Source of the DNA: an uncultured Alphaproteobacteria bacterium
GTDB lineage: Bacteria; Pseudomonadota; Alphaproteobacteria; Methylaequorales; Methylaequoraceae
Length of the DNA stretch: 40,787 nt
Direction of reading: 5' to 3'
Assembly: GCA_902625895.1 (NCBI GenBank)
Contig: CACODD010000007.1
Location: 1-40,787, forward strand
The first letter of the stretch is position 1, and every line of letters begins with the position of its first letter. Positions 15,394 through 26,245 of the stretch are shown one piece after another. The position numbers and the translations under genes were made by a program. The notes below the pieces were generated by a model. The model was given only the letters and a program-made list of their open reading frames with translations. It was not told the DNA's origin and made no database searches.

Positions 15394-16324
15394 GATTTTT
15401 TTTGGTCAGAAAACCTTCAGCTTCTAGAGCACTCATACAGCCCATCCCTGCAGCTGTAACTGCTTGTCTGAAGACTTTGTCTGTCACGTCACCAGCAGCG
15501 AAAACCCCGTCAACACTTGTTTTTGTAGAATCTGCATCTGTAAAAATATAACCTTCATCATCCATCTTTAATTTTTTATGAAAAATTTCTGTAGTTGGAC
15601 TATGTCCTATTGCTACAAAAAATCCGTCAATATTCAAAATTTTTTTACTACTATTCTTAGAATCAAGTATTTCAAGTGAGGTAATAACTTTTTTTTCATT
15701 ATCTCCTAAAACTTTTTGAACTTCAGAATTCCAAATAAATTCAACATTTTTCTTTTCAAATAATCTCTCTTGAAGTATTTTTTCTGCTCTTAATTGATCT
15801 CGTCTATGGATAAGTACTACCTTATTACAGAGATTTGACAAGAAAAGCGCCTCCTCTACAGCAGTATTACCACCGCCCACAACAGCAACATTTTTATTTT
15901 TATAAAAAAATCCATCACATGTAGCACAAGCAGATACACCAAAACCTCTAAATTTTTCTTCACCTTCAATATTTAACCATTTTGCTTTTGCGCCAGTGGC
16001 TATTATTACTGTGTGGGAAGAAAATTTGTCTTTCTCTGTTTTGACACAATGTATTTTTTTATCGAAATCAACCTCTAAAACATAATCATTTATTATTCTT
16101 GTTCCGTAAGCTATAGCTTGTTTTTTCATTTGTTCCATTAACCATGGTCCTTGAATAGGATCTTCAAATCCTGGAAAATTCTCAACATCAGTAGTAATTG
16201 TTAGCTGTCCACCCGGTTCTAAACCTGATATTAATAAAGGGTTGAGACCAGCCCTAGCGGCGTAGATTGCGGCTGTATAACCTGCCGGACCGGATCCAAT
16301 TATTAAAACTTTTTCTTTGATCAT
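15386..16324 (-). CDS. trxB: thioredoxin-disulfide reductase
   Basis: This FAD/NADPH enzyme reduces oxidised thioredoxin. At 312 residues it is the low-molecular-weight bacterial type. It has IIGSGPAGYTAAIYAARA at 8-25 for FAD and the redox-active pair Cys133/Cys136 in SACATCDGFF. VVGGGNTAVEEALFL binds NADPH, and GVFAAGDVTDKVFRQ is the second FAD motif near the C-terminus. It lies one base after the greA stop, so it probably belongs to the carA-carB-greA-trxB run. Its 3' end overlaps panE by 8 bases. Confidence 0.96.
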   Translation of the reverse strand: MIKEKVLIIGSGPAGYTAAIYAARAGLNPLLISGLEPGGQLTITTDVENFPGFEDPIQGPWLMEQMKKQAIAYGTRIINDYVLEVDFDKKIHCVKTEKDKFSSHTVIIATGAKAKWLNIEGEEKFRGFGVSACATCDGFFYKNKNVAVVGGGNTAVEEALFLSNLCNKVVLIHRRDQLRAEKILQERLFEKKNVEFIWNSEVQKVLGDNEKKVITSLEILDSKNSSKKILNIDGFFVAIGHSPTTEIFHKKLKMDDEGYIFTDADSTKTSVDGVFAAGDVTDKVFRQAVTAAGMGCMSALEAEGFLTKKNLI

Positions 16325-16325
16325 T

Positions 16326-16802
16326 TTACTTAAAATCTATTGAGTTTATTTGATATTCTTTAAGACCTTTTGGGGTTTGAACTTCAAAAACATCTCCAAC
16401 TTTCTTATTAATCATAGCTTTGCACAGTGGCGCTGATATGGAAATCAAGTTTTGTTCTATATCTGCTTCATCTGCTCCTACAATTTTATATGTATTTTTT
16501 TTGTCTGTTTCCAAGTCTGTAAGTACAACAGTTGCTCCAAAAGTTACTTTTGAATTATCAAGTTTTGAAGGATCAATTACCTCAGCGCGAGTAATTTTAT
16601 TTTCTAATTCTACTATTCTACCCTCTATAAAACTTTGTCTTTCTCTTGCAGCATGATACTCTGCATTTTCTGATAAATCTCCATGCTCTCTAGCATCTGC
16701 AATAGCTTTGATAACTTTCGGTCTTTCAGAGTTTTTTAAATTCTCAAGTTCTTCTCGCAGTTTTTTGAGACCTTCTGCAGTCATTGGAAATTTTTCAATC
16801 AT
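16326..16802 (-). CDS. greA: transcription elongation factor GreA
   Basis: GreA enters the secondary channel of RNA polymerase and stimulates cleavage of backtracked RNA. It has 158 residues, the standard length. The N-terminal coiled coil contains the acidic tip in [17 protein letters not shown] (about 42-58), and a C-terminal FKBP-like domain includes [16 protein letters not shown]. It sits 32 bases downstream of carB and 1 base upstream of trxB on the same strand; carB-greA linkage is common in alphaproteobacteria. Confidence 0.96.
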   Translation of the reverse strand: MIEKFPMTAEGLKKLREELENLKNSERPKVIKAIADAREHGDLSENAEYHAARERQSFIEGRIVELENKITRAEVIDPSKLDNSKVTFGATVVLTDLETDKKNTYKIVGADEADIEQNLISISAPLCKAMINKKVGDVFEVQTPKGLKEYQINSIDFK

Positions 16803-16834
16803 TATATAATATTATTACGATTACATATTAAATT

Positions 16835-19800
16835 CTAGAGATTATACAATTCTTGGATCGATTTAACTGAAAATTCAGTATTATTGACAATGTTTAATCC
16901 AGTTATTGCAATTTTGGCTGCTGAAATTGTTGTGAAATAAGGTATTTTTTTACTCAACGCTGTTCTCCTGATTGATAAACTATCTGCAATAGATTTTGCT
17001 CCACTAGTTGTATTTATAATTAAGTGAATTTTATTTTTTTCTATAAAGTCTACAATATGTGGACTTCCCTCATTCACTTTTTTAATTATTTGTACACTTA
17101 TTGAAAATTTTTTTAGAAAGTTGGCAGTGCCTTTAGTAGCATAAATTTTAAAATCAATCTTTTCTATAACTTGGCAAAGCAGTAGGATATTTTCTTTATC
17201 TTCATCTCTTACTGAAATAAATATTGAACCTTTTTCAGGCAATTTGTTTCCAGCTGCCATTTGCGCTTTCAGAAACGCCATCGGGAAATTCTTATCAACA
17301 CCCATAACTTCTCCAGTTGATTTCATCTCAGGTCCCAAAATTATATCTTCTCCAGGAAACCTATCAAATGGAAAAACAGATTCTTTGACTGTTACATAAT
17401 TTCTATTGTTTTGATTTAGATTAAATGACTTTATTTTTTTTCCTAGCATCACTTTTGTTGCAAGCTTTGCTAATGGAATTCCTCTTGATTTACTTATAAA
17501 AGGGACTGTTCTACTAGCTCTGGGATTTACCTCAATTACATAAACTTTATCATCCTTGATAGCATATTGAATATTAATAAAACCAACGATGTTCAAAGTT
17601 TGCGAGATAAGTTTTGTAATTCTTTTAATTTCATCAATGATTTTTGCAGACAATGTTTGCGGAGGTAACGAACAAGCGGAATCTCCTGAGTGTACTCCTG
17701 CTTCCTCGATGTGTTCTAAGATCCCTGAAATAAAAATATCTTTGCCATCTGAAATTGCGTCTACATCAATCTCTTTTGCTCCTACAAGAAATTCATCGAT
17801 TAAAATGGATTTATTATTTATAATGAAATTACTGTTAAAATAATTATTTAACTCTTCAAAGTTATTTATTATCCTCATCGCTCTTCCACCTAAAACATAG
17901 GATGGTCTAATTACTATTGGAAATTCAATGGATTTAATTGCTTTCTTAGCTTCTGAAAAATTGAAAACAATATCGCTTTTTGGCTGCAAAATATTTAAAT
18001 CCTTCATTAATTTAGCAAACCTATCTCTATCTTCACATAAATCAATCGATTTAAAAGATGTCCCTAAAATTTTAATGCCTGACTCTACTAATCTTTCTGA
18101 TAATTTTAGTGGAGTTTGGCCTCCAAGTTGAACAATTACACCAAGTAATTTATTATTAATATTTTCGGCCTCACAAATCGCTAAGACAGATTCTGAATCA
18201 AGTGGCTCAAAATAAAGTCTGTCAGAAATATCATAATCAGTGGAGACGGTTTCTGGGTTGCAGTTAACCATTATTGACTCGATACCGAGTTCTTTTAGCG
18301 AAAAAGAAGAATGAACGCAGCAATAATCGAATTCTATTCCTTGCCCGATTCTATTGGGACCACCACCTAAAATTATGACCTTTTTTCTATTACTTACTTG
18401 GGTTTCGTTCTCAAATCTGCTATTTTCTTCAATACAACTCCAGGAAGAATACATATAAGGAGTTTTGGATTGAAATTCACCTGAGCATGTATCAATATTT
18501 CTAAATGATGTGAAAAGTCTATCTTTTTTTTTTATTTTTAAAATCGAGTTTCTTGAACATCGAGATATTTGCAAAATTTTTTCATCTGAAAAACCATACT
18601 CCTTAGCTTGAATATATATTTCTTTTGAAATTTTTTTATTTTTTAGTATTTTTTCATACTCAACTAACTCATAGATTTCTCTTACAAACCAAGGGTCATA
18701 ACCAGAGAAACCCACAATTTTTTTCAAATCAATTTTTTTTCTTATACATTCAGCTATTACTAAAAACTTATTTGGTCGATTTTCTTTAAGTAATTCTATA
18801 AGTTCGCTTTTATTTTTATTTTGCAAAAGATTATTTGAATCCAATCCAATTAGATCCGTTTCCAAGCTCCTTATGGCTTTTTGAAAGGATTCTTTGAAAT
18901 TACGTCCTATGGCCATACATTCTCCAATTGACTTCATCGCTGTGCCCAGTTTTTCCTCTGTCATACTAAATTTTTCAAAAGTAAACCTTGGAATTTTTGT
19001 AACTATATAATCAATTGTAGGTTCAAATGAAGCTGGTGTTGTTTTAGTAATGTCATTTCTTAACTCGTCTAAAGAATAACCAACTGCAAGTTTAGCTGCA
19101 ATTCTAGCAATTGGAAAACCGGTTGCTTTTGATGCTAATGCTGAAGATCTTGAAACTCTTGGATTCATTTCAATAACAACATTTCTCCCTGTTTTCGGGT
19201 TAATTGCAAACTGCACATTTGCACCACCAGTGTCTACACCTATTTCTCTTATAACTTTGATTGAATCGTTCCTCATTTTTTGAAATTCTTTGTCTGTGAG
19301 GGTTAATGCAGGTGAAATTGTAACTGAGTCTCCAGTATGTATTCCCATTGGATCAATGTTTTCAATAGAACACACAATGATACAATTATCCTGATTATCT
19401 CTTATTACCTCCATTTCATATTCTTTCCAGCCGATTAGTGATTCCTCAATTAAAACTTCATTAATCGGCGACAAAGCTATTCCTTTTTTTACAATTTGTA
19501 TAAATTCTTTTTTATTCAAGGATGTTCCCCCACCAGAACCTCCAAGAGTAAAGGAGGGTCTTATGATAACTGGAAAAACTAGGTCTTTTAGAGCTTCTAT
19601 GGCCTGATCTAAACTTTTAACAACAAATCCTTTCGGCGTATCTAGACCAATTTTCGTCATTGACTTTTTGAAAAGCTCTCTGTCCTCTGCTTTCTGGATT
19701 ACCTTCTGTGTAGCTCCAATTAACTTAACACCATATTTTTTGAGAATTTTTTTATTTTCTAGTTCTATTGATAAATTTAGTGCTGTTTGCCCACCCATTG

Positions 19801-20065
19801 TAGATAAAAGCGCATCTGGTCTTTCTTTAATAATTATTTTTTCTAATATTGAAATGTTTAATGGCTCTATATAAGTCCGGTCAGCAAGTTCAGGGTCGGT
19901 CATTATTGTTGCTGGATTAGAATTAACCAAAATCACATTAAACCCCTCTTCTTTTAGGGCTTTACATGCCTGAGCTCCTGAATAGTCAAATTCACATGCT
20001 TGACCAATAACTATTGGTCCAGCTCCTATAATTAAGATTTTTTTTATATCCTTTCTTTTAGGCAT
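16835..20065 (-). CDS. carB: carbamoyl-phosphate synthase large subunit
   Basis: CarB makes carbamoyl phosphate from bicarbonate, ATP and the ammonia delivered by CarA, for both pyrimidine and arginine synthesis. At 1076 residues it is full length. It has two homologous ATP-grasp halves. The first opens [18 protein letters not shown] and contains the glycine-rich loop FTLGGSGGG. The second opens [17 protein letters not shown] and contains [21 protein letters not shown] marks the second active site, and a C-terminal MGS-like allosteric domain follows. Its start overlaps the end of carA by 8 bases. Confidence 0.97.
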   Translation of the reverse strand: MPKRKDIKKILIIGAGPIVIGQACEFDYSGAQACKALKEEGFNVILVNSNPATIMTDPELADRTYIEPLNISILEKIIIKERPDALLSTMGGQTALNLSIELENKKILKKYGVKLIGATQKVIQKAEDRELFKKSMTKIGLDTPKGFVVKSLDQAIEALKDLVFPVIIRPSFTLGGSGGGTSLNKKEFIQIVKKGIALSPINEVLIEESLIGWKEYEMEVIRDNQDNCIIVCSIENIDPMGIHTGDSVTISPALTLTDKEFQKMRNDSIKVIREIGVDTGGANVQFAINPKTGRNVVIEMNPRVSRSSALASKATGFPIARIAAKLAVGYSLDELRNDITKTTPASFEPTIDYIVTKIPRFTFEKFSMTEEKLGTAMKSIGECMAIGRNFKESFQKAIRSLETDLIGLDSNNLLQNKNKSELIELLKENRPNKFLVIAECIRKKIDLKKIVGFSGYDPWFVREIYELVEYEKILKNKKISKEIYIQAKEYGFSDEKILQISRCSRNSILKIKKKDRLFTSFRNIDTCSGEFQSKTPYMYSSWSCIEENSRFENETQVSNRKKVIILGGGPNRIGQGIEFDYCCVHSSFSLKELGIESIMVNCNPETVSTDYDISDRLYFEPLDSESVLAICEAENINNKLLGVIVQLGGQTPLKLSERLVESGIKILGTSFKSIDLCEDRDRFAKLMKDLNILQPKSDIVFNFSEAKKAIKSIEFPIVIRPSYVLGGRAMRIINNFEELNNYFNSNFIINNKSILIDEFLVGAKEIDVDAISDGKDIFISGILEHIEEAGVHSGDSACSLPPQTLSAKIIDEIKRITKLISQTLNIVGFINIQYAIKDDKVYVIEVNPRASRTVPFISKSRGIPLAKLATKVMLGKKIKSFNLNQNNRNYVTVKESVFPFDRFPGEDIILGPEMKSTGEVMGVDKNFPMAFLKAQMAAGNKLPEKGSIFISVRDEDKENILLLCQVIEKIDFKIYATKGTANFLKKFSISVQIIKKVNEGSPHIVDFIEKNKIHLIINTTSGAKSIADSLSIRRTALSKKIPYFTTISAAKIAITGLNIVNNTEFSVKSIQELYNL

Positions 20066-21200
20066 TTTTTATGAATTTAAAAAATTGATCAAATAAATAT
20101 CTGCTATCTTGCGGACCAGGAGAAGATTCTGGATGATACTGAACTGAGAAAAAAGGTTTATTTTTTACCCTTATCCCTGCTATTGTGTTATCAAATAGTG
20201 ATGAGTGAGTAATACTTAAATCATTAGGGAAAGATTTCTTAGAGACAACGAAACCGTGGTTTTGCACGGTAATTTCAACTTTTTTGGTTTTAACATTTTT
20301 TATTGGATGGTTTGCTCCTCGATGTCCATGGTGCATTTTTTCTGTTTTAGCGTTATAAATTAAGGAAAGAATTTGGTGTCCAAGACAGATTCCAAAAATA
20401 GGTTTGTTAAAATTCTTGAGAGAACATAAGTTTTCTTTATTCTTTTTAAAAGTTGCTAAAGGATCTCCAGGACCATTTGAAAGAAACAAACCTGCTGGTT
20501 TCATTTTAATAATCTCTTCTACGGAAAAGTTGTGAGGAAAAACTACAACATCATATTCAGAAGAGCTTAGAATGTTTAAAATATTCTTTTTAATACCAAA
20601 GTCTATGACGGCAATAAAATTTTTTTGAATTTTATAAGATCTCAATTTTTTTTTATTAAACCACTTGTAAATGTAACTTGTTGAGATCTCTGATGCTAGA
20701 TCTAGATTCTTCATACTAGGAAATCTCATTAATTTAGTTTTAAGATTTGTCATATTTTCAAAATAAGAATTTTCAGGGAAATGAATTAATGCTTTGCACG
20801 CACCTAAATTTCTAATTCTTTTAGTGAGTGCTCTTGTGTCAATATTTGAAACGCATACTTTTTTGTTAATTTTTAACCATTGTTCAAAATTCATTTTAGA
20901 TCTAAAGTTTGAAGCAGCAGATACTGGATTGTTAATGATGCAACCTGAGGCATAAATCTTATCACTTTCATAATCTTCGAAATTCGCACCAACCACCCCA
21001 ATATGAGGAAAAGTGAAGTTAATAATTTGATTGAAATACGATGGATCTGTTAATATTTCTTGGTAGCCAGTAATCGAGGTATTAAAACAAATTTCACCTA
21101 AAAAATCTCCAAAACATCCTGAACCAACACCTAAAAAATGAGAACCATCATCGAGAAGCAAAACACAATTTTTTCCATTTCTTTTGACACTATTTTTCAT
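20058..21200 (-). CDS. carA: carbamoyl-phosphate synthase small (glutaminase) subunit
   Basis: CarA hydrolyses glutamine and passes the ammonia to CarB. It has 380 residues. The N-terminal CarA domain includes [18 protein letters not shown] (38-55). The class I glutamine amidotransferase triad is complete: Cys272 in [10 protein letters not shown], and His356 and Glu358 in [13 protein letters not shown]. The block [11 protein letters not shown] is diagnostic for CarA over other amidotransferases. It is the first gene of the carA-carB-greA-trxB run and is divergent from yqeY. An 8-bp inverted repeat lies just before its start. Confidence 0.96.
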   Translation of the reverse strand: MKNSVKRNGKNCVLLLDDGSHFLGVGSGCFGDFLGEICFNTSITGYQEILTDPSYFNQIINFTFPHIGVVGANFEDYESDKIYASGCIINNPVSAASNFRSKMNFEQWLKINKKVCVSNIDTRALTKRIRNLGACKALIHFPENSYFENMTNLKTKLMRFPSMKNLDLASEISTSYIYKWFNKKKLRSYKIQKNFIAVIDFGIKKNILNILSSSEYDVVVFPHNFSVEEIIKMKPAGLFLSNGPGDPLATFKKNKENLCSLKNFNKPIFGICLGHQILSLIYNAKTEKMHHGHRGANHPIKNVKTKKVEITVQNHGFVVSKKSFPNDLSITHSSLFDNTIAGIRVKNKPFFSVQYHPESSPGPQDSRYLFDQFFKFIKNA

Positions 21201-21206
21201 TTGTTC

Positions 21207-21228
21207 AATAATATACTTTGATATTATT
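21207..21228. repeat. AT inverted repeat before carA
   Basis: AATAATAT (21207-21214) and ATATTATT (21221-21228) form a perfect 8-bp inverted repeat with a 6-base loop. It begins 6 bases upstream of the carA start, inside the gap between carA and yqeY. It might be an operator or mask the ribosome site, but AT-only palindromes are common here by chance. Confidence 0.3.
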
Positions 21229-21274
21229 AAATTCCAACAATTACATAGTAATATTGAATTTTTATTTGTTAATT

Positions 21275-21739
21275 ATGCAATCATTAAGAGAAAAAATAAA
21301 GCTAACTCTTGATCAAAACTTAAAAAGTAGAGATGAAATAGCAACATCGACTGTAAGATTAATTTTAGCAGCTATCAAAGATCATGATATCCAATATAGA
21401 ACTAAAAAGAAGGGTGATTCAATCTCTGATGAAGAAATATTAAATCTTCTTTTAAATATGATTAAACAAAGGAAAGAAAGTGTTAAAATTTATTCCGAGG
21501 CTGGAAGAGATGATTTAAAAAAGAGAGAAGAAAAAGAAATTGAAATCATAAACTCATTTCTTCCTCATCAAATCACATCTAATGAACTCGATAAAATTTT
21601 ACAAGAAACTATTAAAGAGCACGGATTCAAATCTATTAAAGACTTAGGAAAGCTTTTAGGCTTCTTAAAAAGTAAATATCCAGGGCAGTTAGATATGCAG
21701 ACAGTTGCTGAGAAAGCAAAAACAATCTTCAATGATTAA
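21275..21739 (+). CDS. yqeY: GatB/YqeY-domain protein
   Basis: This 154-residue YqeY-family protein resembles the tail domain of the GatB amidotransferase subunit. Its role is unproved, though tRNA-related work is often suggested. Visible features are STVRLILAAIKDHDI near 27-41, the SDEEIL block, and MIKQRKESVKIYSEAGR followed by a FLPHQ segment. The frame is open further upstream from 21218. ATG at 21275 (MQSLREKIK) is chosen because it gives the family's usual N-terminus and length, whereas the longer form adds a hydrophobic stretch that relatives lack. Its stop overlaps the dnaG start by 8 bases, in the order yqeY-dnaG-rpoD usual for alphaproteobacteria. Confidence 0.9.
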   Translation: MQSLREKIKLTLDQNLKSRDEIATSTVRLILAAIKDHDIQYRTKKKGDSISDEEILNLLLNMIKQRKESVKIYSEAGRDDLKKREEKEIEIINSFLPHQITSNELDKILQETIKEHGFKSIKDLGKLLGFLKSKYPGQLDMQTVAEKAKTIFND

Positions 21740-23492
21740 AAATAACAATTCTGTTAATCAATTTTTAAACGAGGTAAATAATAAAGTAAGATTATCTGAT
21801 TTTATTGGTCAGTTTGTTAATTTAGTGGAAAGAGGCAATTCATTTGTTGGTAATTGTCCATTTCACAATGAAAAAACTCCTTCATTCAATGTAAATAACG
21901 AAAAATCTCTTTTTCATTGTTTTGGCTGTAAAGCTGGTGGAAATATAATAAACTTTATAAGTAAATATAAAAACTTACAATTTTTAGAATCACTTATTTA
22001 TATCTCTCAATATTCTGGTATTCCCTATGTTTATGATCAGAGAAAAAGTAAATCCAACTCAGAAGCTAAACTTCTTACCAACATTCTTTATAAAAGTAAT
22101 AATTTATTCAAAGAATCACTAAAAAAGAATTCAACTGCCTACAAATACATTAAAGCTAGGGGAGTTATTGATGAGGCTGTAAAAATTTTTAATATTGGTT
22201 ATGCACCAGATCATAATAATTTATTGAAATATTTAGAGTTAGAGGGTTTTGGTTTTGATAAAATAAAGAAAACTGATCTTTTAATTAAAAATAACAAAGG
22301 AGAATACTTTGGGAGATTTAGTAAACGCATAACTTTTCCTATACATAATTTCTCAAACGATATTGTGGGTTTTGGTGCGAGAACTATACAAAATTCAAAG
22401 ATTAAATATATAAACTCTCAGGAAAGTTTGGTCTTCAAAAAGAGTCAATTACTTTATGGTCTCAAAGAAAATTTTGAAAATATAAGGTCTGAAAAAGAAA
22501 TATTCTTAGTCGAGGGTTATATGGATGTTATAAAAATGTATAGTTCTGGAATTAAAAACGCAGTTTCAACTCTAGGAACAACATTATCTGAAATGCAATT
22601 AAAAAAAATGTGGAACTATTCAGACATACCTTACGTTTGTTTTGATGGAGACGATGCAGGACAGAATGCTACAAAGAAAATTGCAGAAAAAGTTCTAAAG
22701 TTTTTGGTTCCTGGAAAGTCATTAAGGTTTATTTTAATTCCTGAAAAGCTAGACCCCGACTCTTTTCTTCGTAATAAAAAAAAAGATGATTTTCTTTCTT
22801 TAAAAAACAAAGCTAAAGATCTTTCAGTAATAATTTGGGAGGGTATAATCAATTCTGTCAAAAACAATACACCAGAGTCTATTGCTTTAATTGATAGCAA
22901 AATAAATGATATTGTAAAGAAAATTGATGATCTAAAAGTTTCAAAGGAATATTTTAGATTCTTAAAATCTCAAAAAGAGAGCTTTATTTGGAATAGCAAT
23001 AAAATCAAAACTAATGCGCCCCGCAAATCTATTTCAAATAAAATTTTAGAAAATATTAACGAAAAACTATTTTTAGTAATGATAATTTTTTACAAAAACT
23101 ACCTTACAGAATACCAAGAAGAGATTTTCCAAATAAAATTATCCAATGAAACCCTCAATGTGGTAAAAACAGAAGTTCTAAAAAAATATGACGCAGAGTC
23201 TAAATATATTTATGAAGAGGAAAATATGTATAAAAGTTTAACTCCAAATTTGTTAAGTGAAATTAAAGAACTTAAAAAAACACATGCTGCTAGTTTAAAT
23301 GAAGAAGAAAAAAAAGTATTTTTCAAACAAATTCTTAACAACTTAAGGTTACCTAATCTTTTAGAGGAAAGAAAGTTTATTGAAAAACAGATTATAGAAT
23401 CTTCCGAAAAATTAATATCTGAAAACTTGTTAAACAAATACAATAAAATTTTATCCGAAATCAAGAATATACAAAATAAAAGACTTGAATAA
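21732..23492 (+). CDS. dnaG: DNA primase
   Basis: DnaG makes RNA primers for replication. The start is set at ATG 21732, giving 586 residues; the open frame extends upstream to 21705, but the shorter form matches relatives better. An N-terminal zinc ribbon has Cys42, His45, Cys63 and Cys66 ([17 protein letters not shown]). The Toprim catalytic core follows with [10 protein letters not shown] and [15 protein letters not shown], whose Glu and Asp residues bind metal, and after it comes a helical C-terminal region that would contact DnaB. It lies between yqeY (8-base overlap) and rpoD (44 bases), a shared replication/transcription operon layout. Confidence 0.95.
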   Translation: MIKNNNSVNQFLNEVNNKVRLSDFIGQFVNLVERGNSFVGNCPFHNEKTPSFNVNNEKSLFHCFGCKAGGNIINFISKYKNLQFLESLIYISQYSGIPYVYDQRKSKSNSEAKLLTNILYKSNNLFKESLKKNSTAYKYIKARGVIDEAVKIFNIGYAPDHNNLLKYLELEGFGFDKIKKTDLLIKNNKGEYFGRFSKRITFPIHNFSNDIVGFGARTIQNSKIKYINSQESLVFKKSQLLYGLKENFENIRSEKEIFLVEGYMDVIKMYSSGIKNAVSTLGTTLSEMQLKKMWNYSDIPYVCFDGDDAGQNATKKIAEKVLKFLVPGKSLRFILIPEKLDPDSFLRNKKKDDFLSLKNKAKDLSVIIWEGIINSVKNNTPESIALIDSKINDIVKKIDDLKVSKEYFRFLKSQKESFIWNSNKIKTNAPRKSISNKILENINEKLFLVMIIFYKNYLTEYQEEIFQIKLSNETLNVVKTEVLKKYDAESKYIYEEENMYKSLTPNLLSEIKELKKTHAASLNEEEKKVFFKQILNNLRLPNLLEERKFIEKQIIESSEKLISENLLNKYNKILSEIKNIQNKRLE

Positions 23493-23536
23493 TATTCATC
23501 CACAGTTCATGTATTAAATGTAAAAGAATATCTCTC

Positions 23537-25489
23537 ATGAACAAAAAACTATCTACCTCGAAGAAGGACGATTCAGAAGAACCATTGATTGATCAGTCTA
23601 GTGAAGGTCTTAAAAAATTAATTTTGAAAGGTAAGAAAAAAGGTTTCTTGCATCGCTCTGAATGCGAAAAGGCACTCGAAAACGAAAAATTCGAAGACAA
23701 AGAGGAATTTTATTCAAAAGTCGAAAGCCTAAATATTCAAATATACGATGAGGATAGTGAAGAGACTTCCAATGATGAAAATGAAGCAGGAATAGTTGCA
23801 ACCGAAAAGGATGAAGATAGTGGAAGAACTGACGATCCTGTCAGAATGTACTTAAAAGAAATGGGTAATGTTGAGCTTTTATCAAGAGTTGGAGAAATAG
23901 CCATAGCAAAGAGAATAGAGGAGGGTAAAAAGAAAACAGCAGACGCTTTTTCAAAAAGTATAATCTCTATGATGTCAATTCAGAAATATTTTGAAGATTA
24001 TGAAGCTGGAGAACGTCAGATTAGAGACTTCATCGACCTAGATTCTACTTTTAGATCTGTAAATGGCGAACAAGAAGAATTTGATGCTGATATCCCAATT
24101 AAAGACGAGCAAATTTTCAATAATAACAATGAAGATGATGATCAAGGTGATGAGGAAGAAAAGACTAATGAGGAAGATCAAGAAGACTTTGATTCTGAGG
24201 CACCAGATGACAACAATGAGTTATCTGACTTGTCAATTTTGGAAAAGGAAGAAAATCTCAAGCCACATATTACTTCAAACCTAGAAAAGTTTTCAAAACT
24301 ATTTAAAAAGTATAAGAAATTAAAAGAGGAGTATATCAATTTAAGAATTTTAAATAAGAAAATTGACATCAAATTGGAAAAAAAAATTAAATCTGCTGAG
24401 AAATCTGTTTCTGAGCAGGTTATGAATATTTTTATTAACCAAAATAGAATTGACGATGTTATAGAAACTCATAGAATGTACAATATTCAGATCGTTGCTG
24501 GAGAGAGAAAATTATCAGATATTGCGTCGAAGCTTAAGATATCCGATGAAGAGTTTGACAAAGAATATAACAAAAATGGTCAGTATAAAAATTGGCTCAG
24601 AAATCTAACCAAAAAAAATAATAAAAAATGGGTATCTTTTTCAAAAAAAGAACTTACACAAGAGATTATTTCAAAATTTAAAGAGATAATGCTCTCTACA
24701 TTGATGACGATTAAAGAAATAAAAGAAGTCTCGAGCCTTGCCAATGAAGGAGTAATCCAATCAAGTAAGGCAAAAAAGGAAATGATAGAAGCAAACTTAA
24801 GATTAGTGATTTCCATAGCAAAAAAATATACTAACAGAGGTCTTCAATTTCTTGATTTAATTCAAGAAGGAAATATTGGCCTGATGAAGGCAGTAGATAA
24901 GTTTGAGTATAAAAGAGGTTACAAGTTTTCAACCTATGCGACTTGGTGGATTAGACAAGCAATAACACGATCTATTGCTGACCAAGCAAGAACGATTAGA
25001 ATTCCAGTTCACATGATCGAAACAATAAGTAAATTAGTTAGAGTATCTAGACAAATTCTTAATGAAAATGGAGTAGAACCTCAACCCGAAGAACTCGCTT
25101 CAAGACTTGGGATGCCGTTAGAAAAGGTTAGAAAAGTTTTGAAAATAGCAAAAGAACCGATAAGCCTAGAAACTCCTGTTGGAGACGAAGATGACAGCCA
25201 TCTAGGTGATTTCATTGAAGATAAAAACATTAAACTGCCACTAGACGCTGCAATACAAAATAACCTCAGAGAGGCCACAACTGGTGTTCTTTCCACATTG
25301 ACACCTAGAGAAGAGAGAGTTTTGAGGATGAGATTTGGAATTGGTATGAATACCGACCATACTTTAGAGGAGGTTGGTCAACAATTTTCAGTTACAAGGG
25401 AAAGAATTAGGCAAATAGAAGCAAAAGGTTTGAGAAAGCTTAAACATCCAAGTAGATCTAGAAAATTAAGAAGTTTTCTTGATAACTAA
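23537..25489 (+). CDS. rpoD: primary sigma factor RpoD (sigma 70)
   Basis: This is the housekeeping sigma factor, with 650 residues. An N-terminal region 1.1-like part is followed by region 1.2 ([12 protein letters not shown], near 97-108). A long non-conserved insert follows and includes an Asp/Glu-rich low-complexity stretch near 175-235. Region 2 reads [15 protein letters not shown], then [15 protein letters not shown] (-10 recognition and melting). Region 3 follows, and region 4 has [15 protein letters not shown] and the helix-turn-helix [19 protein letters not shown] for -35 recognition. A likely promoter for the downstream tRNA starts within its last codons. Confidence 0.97.
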   Translation: MNKKLSTSKKDDSEEPLIDQSSEGLKKLILKGKKKGFLHRSECEKALENEKFEDKEEFYSKVESLNIQIYDEDSEETSNDENEAGIVATEKDEDSGRTDDPVRMYLKEMGNVELLSRVGEIAIAKRIEEGKKKTADAFSKSIISMMSIQKYFEDYEAGERQIRDFIDLDSTFRSVNGEQEEFDADIPIKDEQIFNNNNEDDDQGDEEEKTNEEDQEDFDSEAPDDNNELSDLSILEKEENLKPHITSNLEKFSKLFKKYKKLKEEYINLRILNKKIDIKLEKKIKSAEKSVSEQVMNIFINQNRIDDVIETHRMYNIQIVAGERKLSDIASKLKISDEEFDKEYNKNGQYKNWLRNLTKKNNKKWVSFSKKELTQEIISKFKEIMLSTLMTIKEIKEVSSLANEGVIQSSKAKKEMIEANLRLVISIAKKYTNRGLQFLDLIQEGNIGLMKAVDKFEYKRGYKFSTYATWWIRQAITRSIADQARTIRIPVHMIETISKLVRVSRQILNENGVEPQPEELASRLGMPLEKVRKVLKIAKEPISLETPVGDEDDSHLGDFIEDKNIKLPLDAAIQNNLREATTGVLSTLTPREERVLRMRFGIGMNTDHTLEEVGQQFSVTRERIRQIEAKGLRKLKHPSRSRKLRSFLDN

Positions 25490-25507
25490 AAAGTCAAGTA
25501 ATATCAT
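25479..25507 (+). promoter_or_regulatory. likely promoter for the CAT tRNA, partly inside rpoD
   Basis: TTGATA (25479-25484), a 17-base spacer and TATCAT (25502-25507) each match 5 of 6 consensus bases with ideal spacing. Initiation would fall about 10 bases before the mature tRNA 5' end at 25525. The -35 element lies in the last codons of rpoD. Confidence 0.45.
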
Positions 25508-25524
25508 AATAATACCTTAATTGT

Positions 25525-25601
25525 AGGCCCGTAGTTCAGTTGGTTAGAACGCACCGCTCATAACGGTGTTGTCGGGGGTTCAAGTCCCTCCGGGCCTACC
25601 A
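25525..25601 (+). tRNA. tRNA with CAT anticodon (elongator Met or Ile2)
   Basis: A full 77-base cloverleaf can be drawn. The 7-bp acceptor stem is AGGCCCG/CGGGCCT with discriminator A and an encoded CCA. The D stem is GTTC/GAAC, and the anticodon stem is CACCG/CGGTG around loop CTCATAA, with CAT at its centre. The variable loop has five bases, and the T arm has GGGGG/CCCTC (one G-U pair) around TTCAAGT. It lacks the three consecutive G-C pairs of initiator tRNA in the anticodon stem, and its first acceptor pair is A-T, so it is not the initiator. Whether it reads AUG or, after lysidine modification, AUA cannot be settled by eye; I lean slightly to Ile2. It stands 35 bases after rpoD. Confidence 0.97.
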
Positions 25602-25648
25602 CATAAATAAATATTGTTGTTAAATTCTTATATATATATATGAATTAT

Positions 25649-26242
25649 TTATCCTGAAGTTTTTTTCTCCATCGCTTCGATTAGTCCAATAACACCTTTA
25701 GGGTTGTTTTTGATGACAGACATGAATTCTGCTCTTTGAGTAACTAACATACTTACGCCATCTATATTGACATCCAGAATCTTAAAATTTTTATTTTTAT
25801 CTAAATATATCTTCCACATAAACTGAAGTGTAGGACCATCTTTATTTAAAACACTCATTTTTACATTATAATAGTTGTTTTCTAGTAGTGAGTCAGTGGC
25901 TTTAAAAGTTCCCTCCCACCCTTTAAATTTTGGAGCATAAGTAGTTACTATATAATCATTAAAACTTTCAACAAACTGCCTTCTCATGTTACTATCTAAT
26001 CTTTTCCAATACTGACCCAAAACAAAACGAGAAATATAATAATTATCAAATGCGTCTAAATAAAGATTTCTAAAATTAACAATTCTCTCGCTTTCGGATA
26101 AGTTAACATTTGAAACTTTTTCAATTACTTGTTTTCCTAAATTTTCAACAAAATATTTGCTTTGTTCTATCTTTTCGTCTGAAAAAGAATGGATTGGAAT
26201 AAAAAAAAGAGCGAGAATTAAAAAGTTTCTAAAATAACTCAT
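25649..26242 (-). CDS. mlaC: MlaC-type periplasmic phospholipid-binding protein
   Basis: MlaC shuttles phospholipid between outer-membrane MlaA and the inner-membrane MlaFEDB transporter. The 197-residue protein begins with a signal peptide (hydrophobic FLILALFFIPIHSF followed by SDEK). The mature part shows the family pattern: NFRNLYLDAFDNYYISRFVLG, RQFVESFNDYIV near 95-106, and DVNIDGVSMLVTQRAEF, a strongly conserved C-terminal block. It lies 3 bases after mlaA. The transporter genes mlaDEF are not in the window. Confidence 0.91.
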   Translation of the reverse strand: MSYFRNFLILALFFIPIHSFSDEKIEQSKYFVENLGKQVIEKVSNVNLSESERIVNFRNLYLDAFDNYYISRFVLGQYWKRLDSNMRRQFVESFNDYIVTTYAPKFKGWEGTFKATDSLLENNYYNVKMSVLNKDGPTLQFMWKIYLDKNKNFKILDVNIDGVSMLVTQRAEFMSVIKNNPKGVIGLIEAMEKKTSG

Positions 26243-26245
26243 AAT

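Noticed and set aside
21218..21274. Longer YqeY starting at 21218 with a hydrophobic N-terminal extension.
   Set aside because: Relatives begin at the equivalent of MQSLREKIK, and the extension overlaps the carA-yqeY intergenic palindrome.
23498..23506. TCATCCACA-like DnaA box between dnaG and rpoD.
   Set aside because: It is a single imperfect match without a partner or nearby repeats, so I give it no weight.
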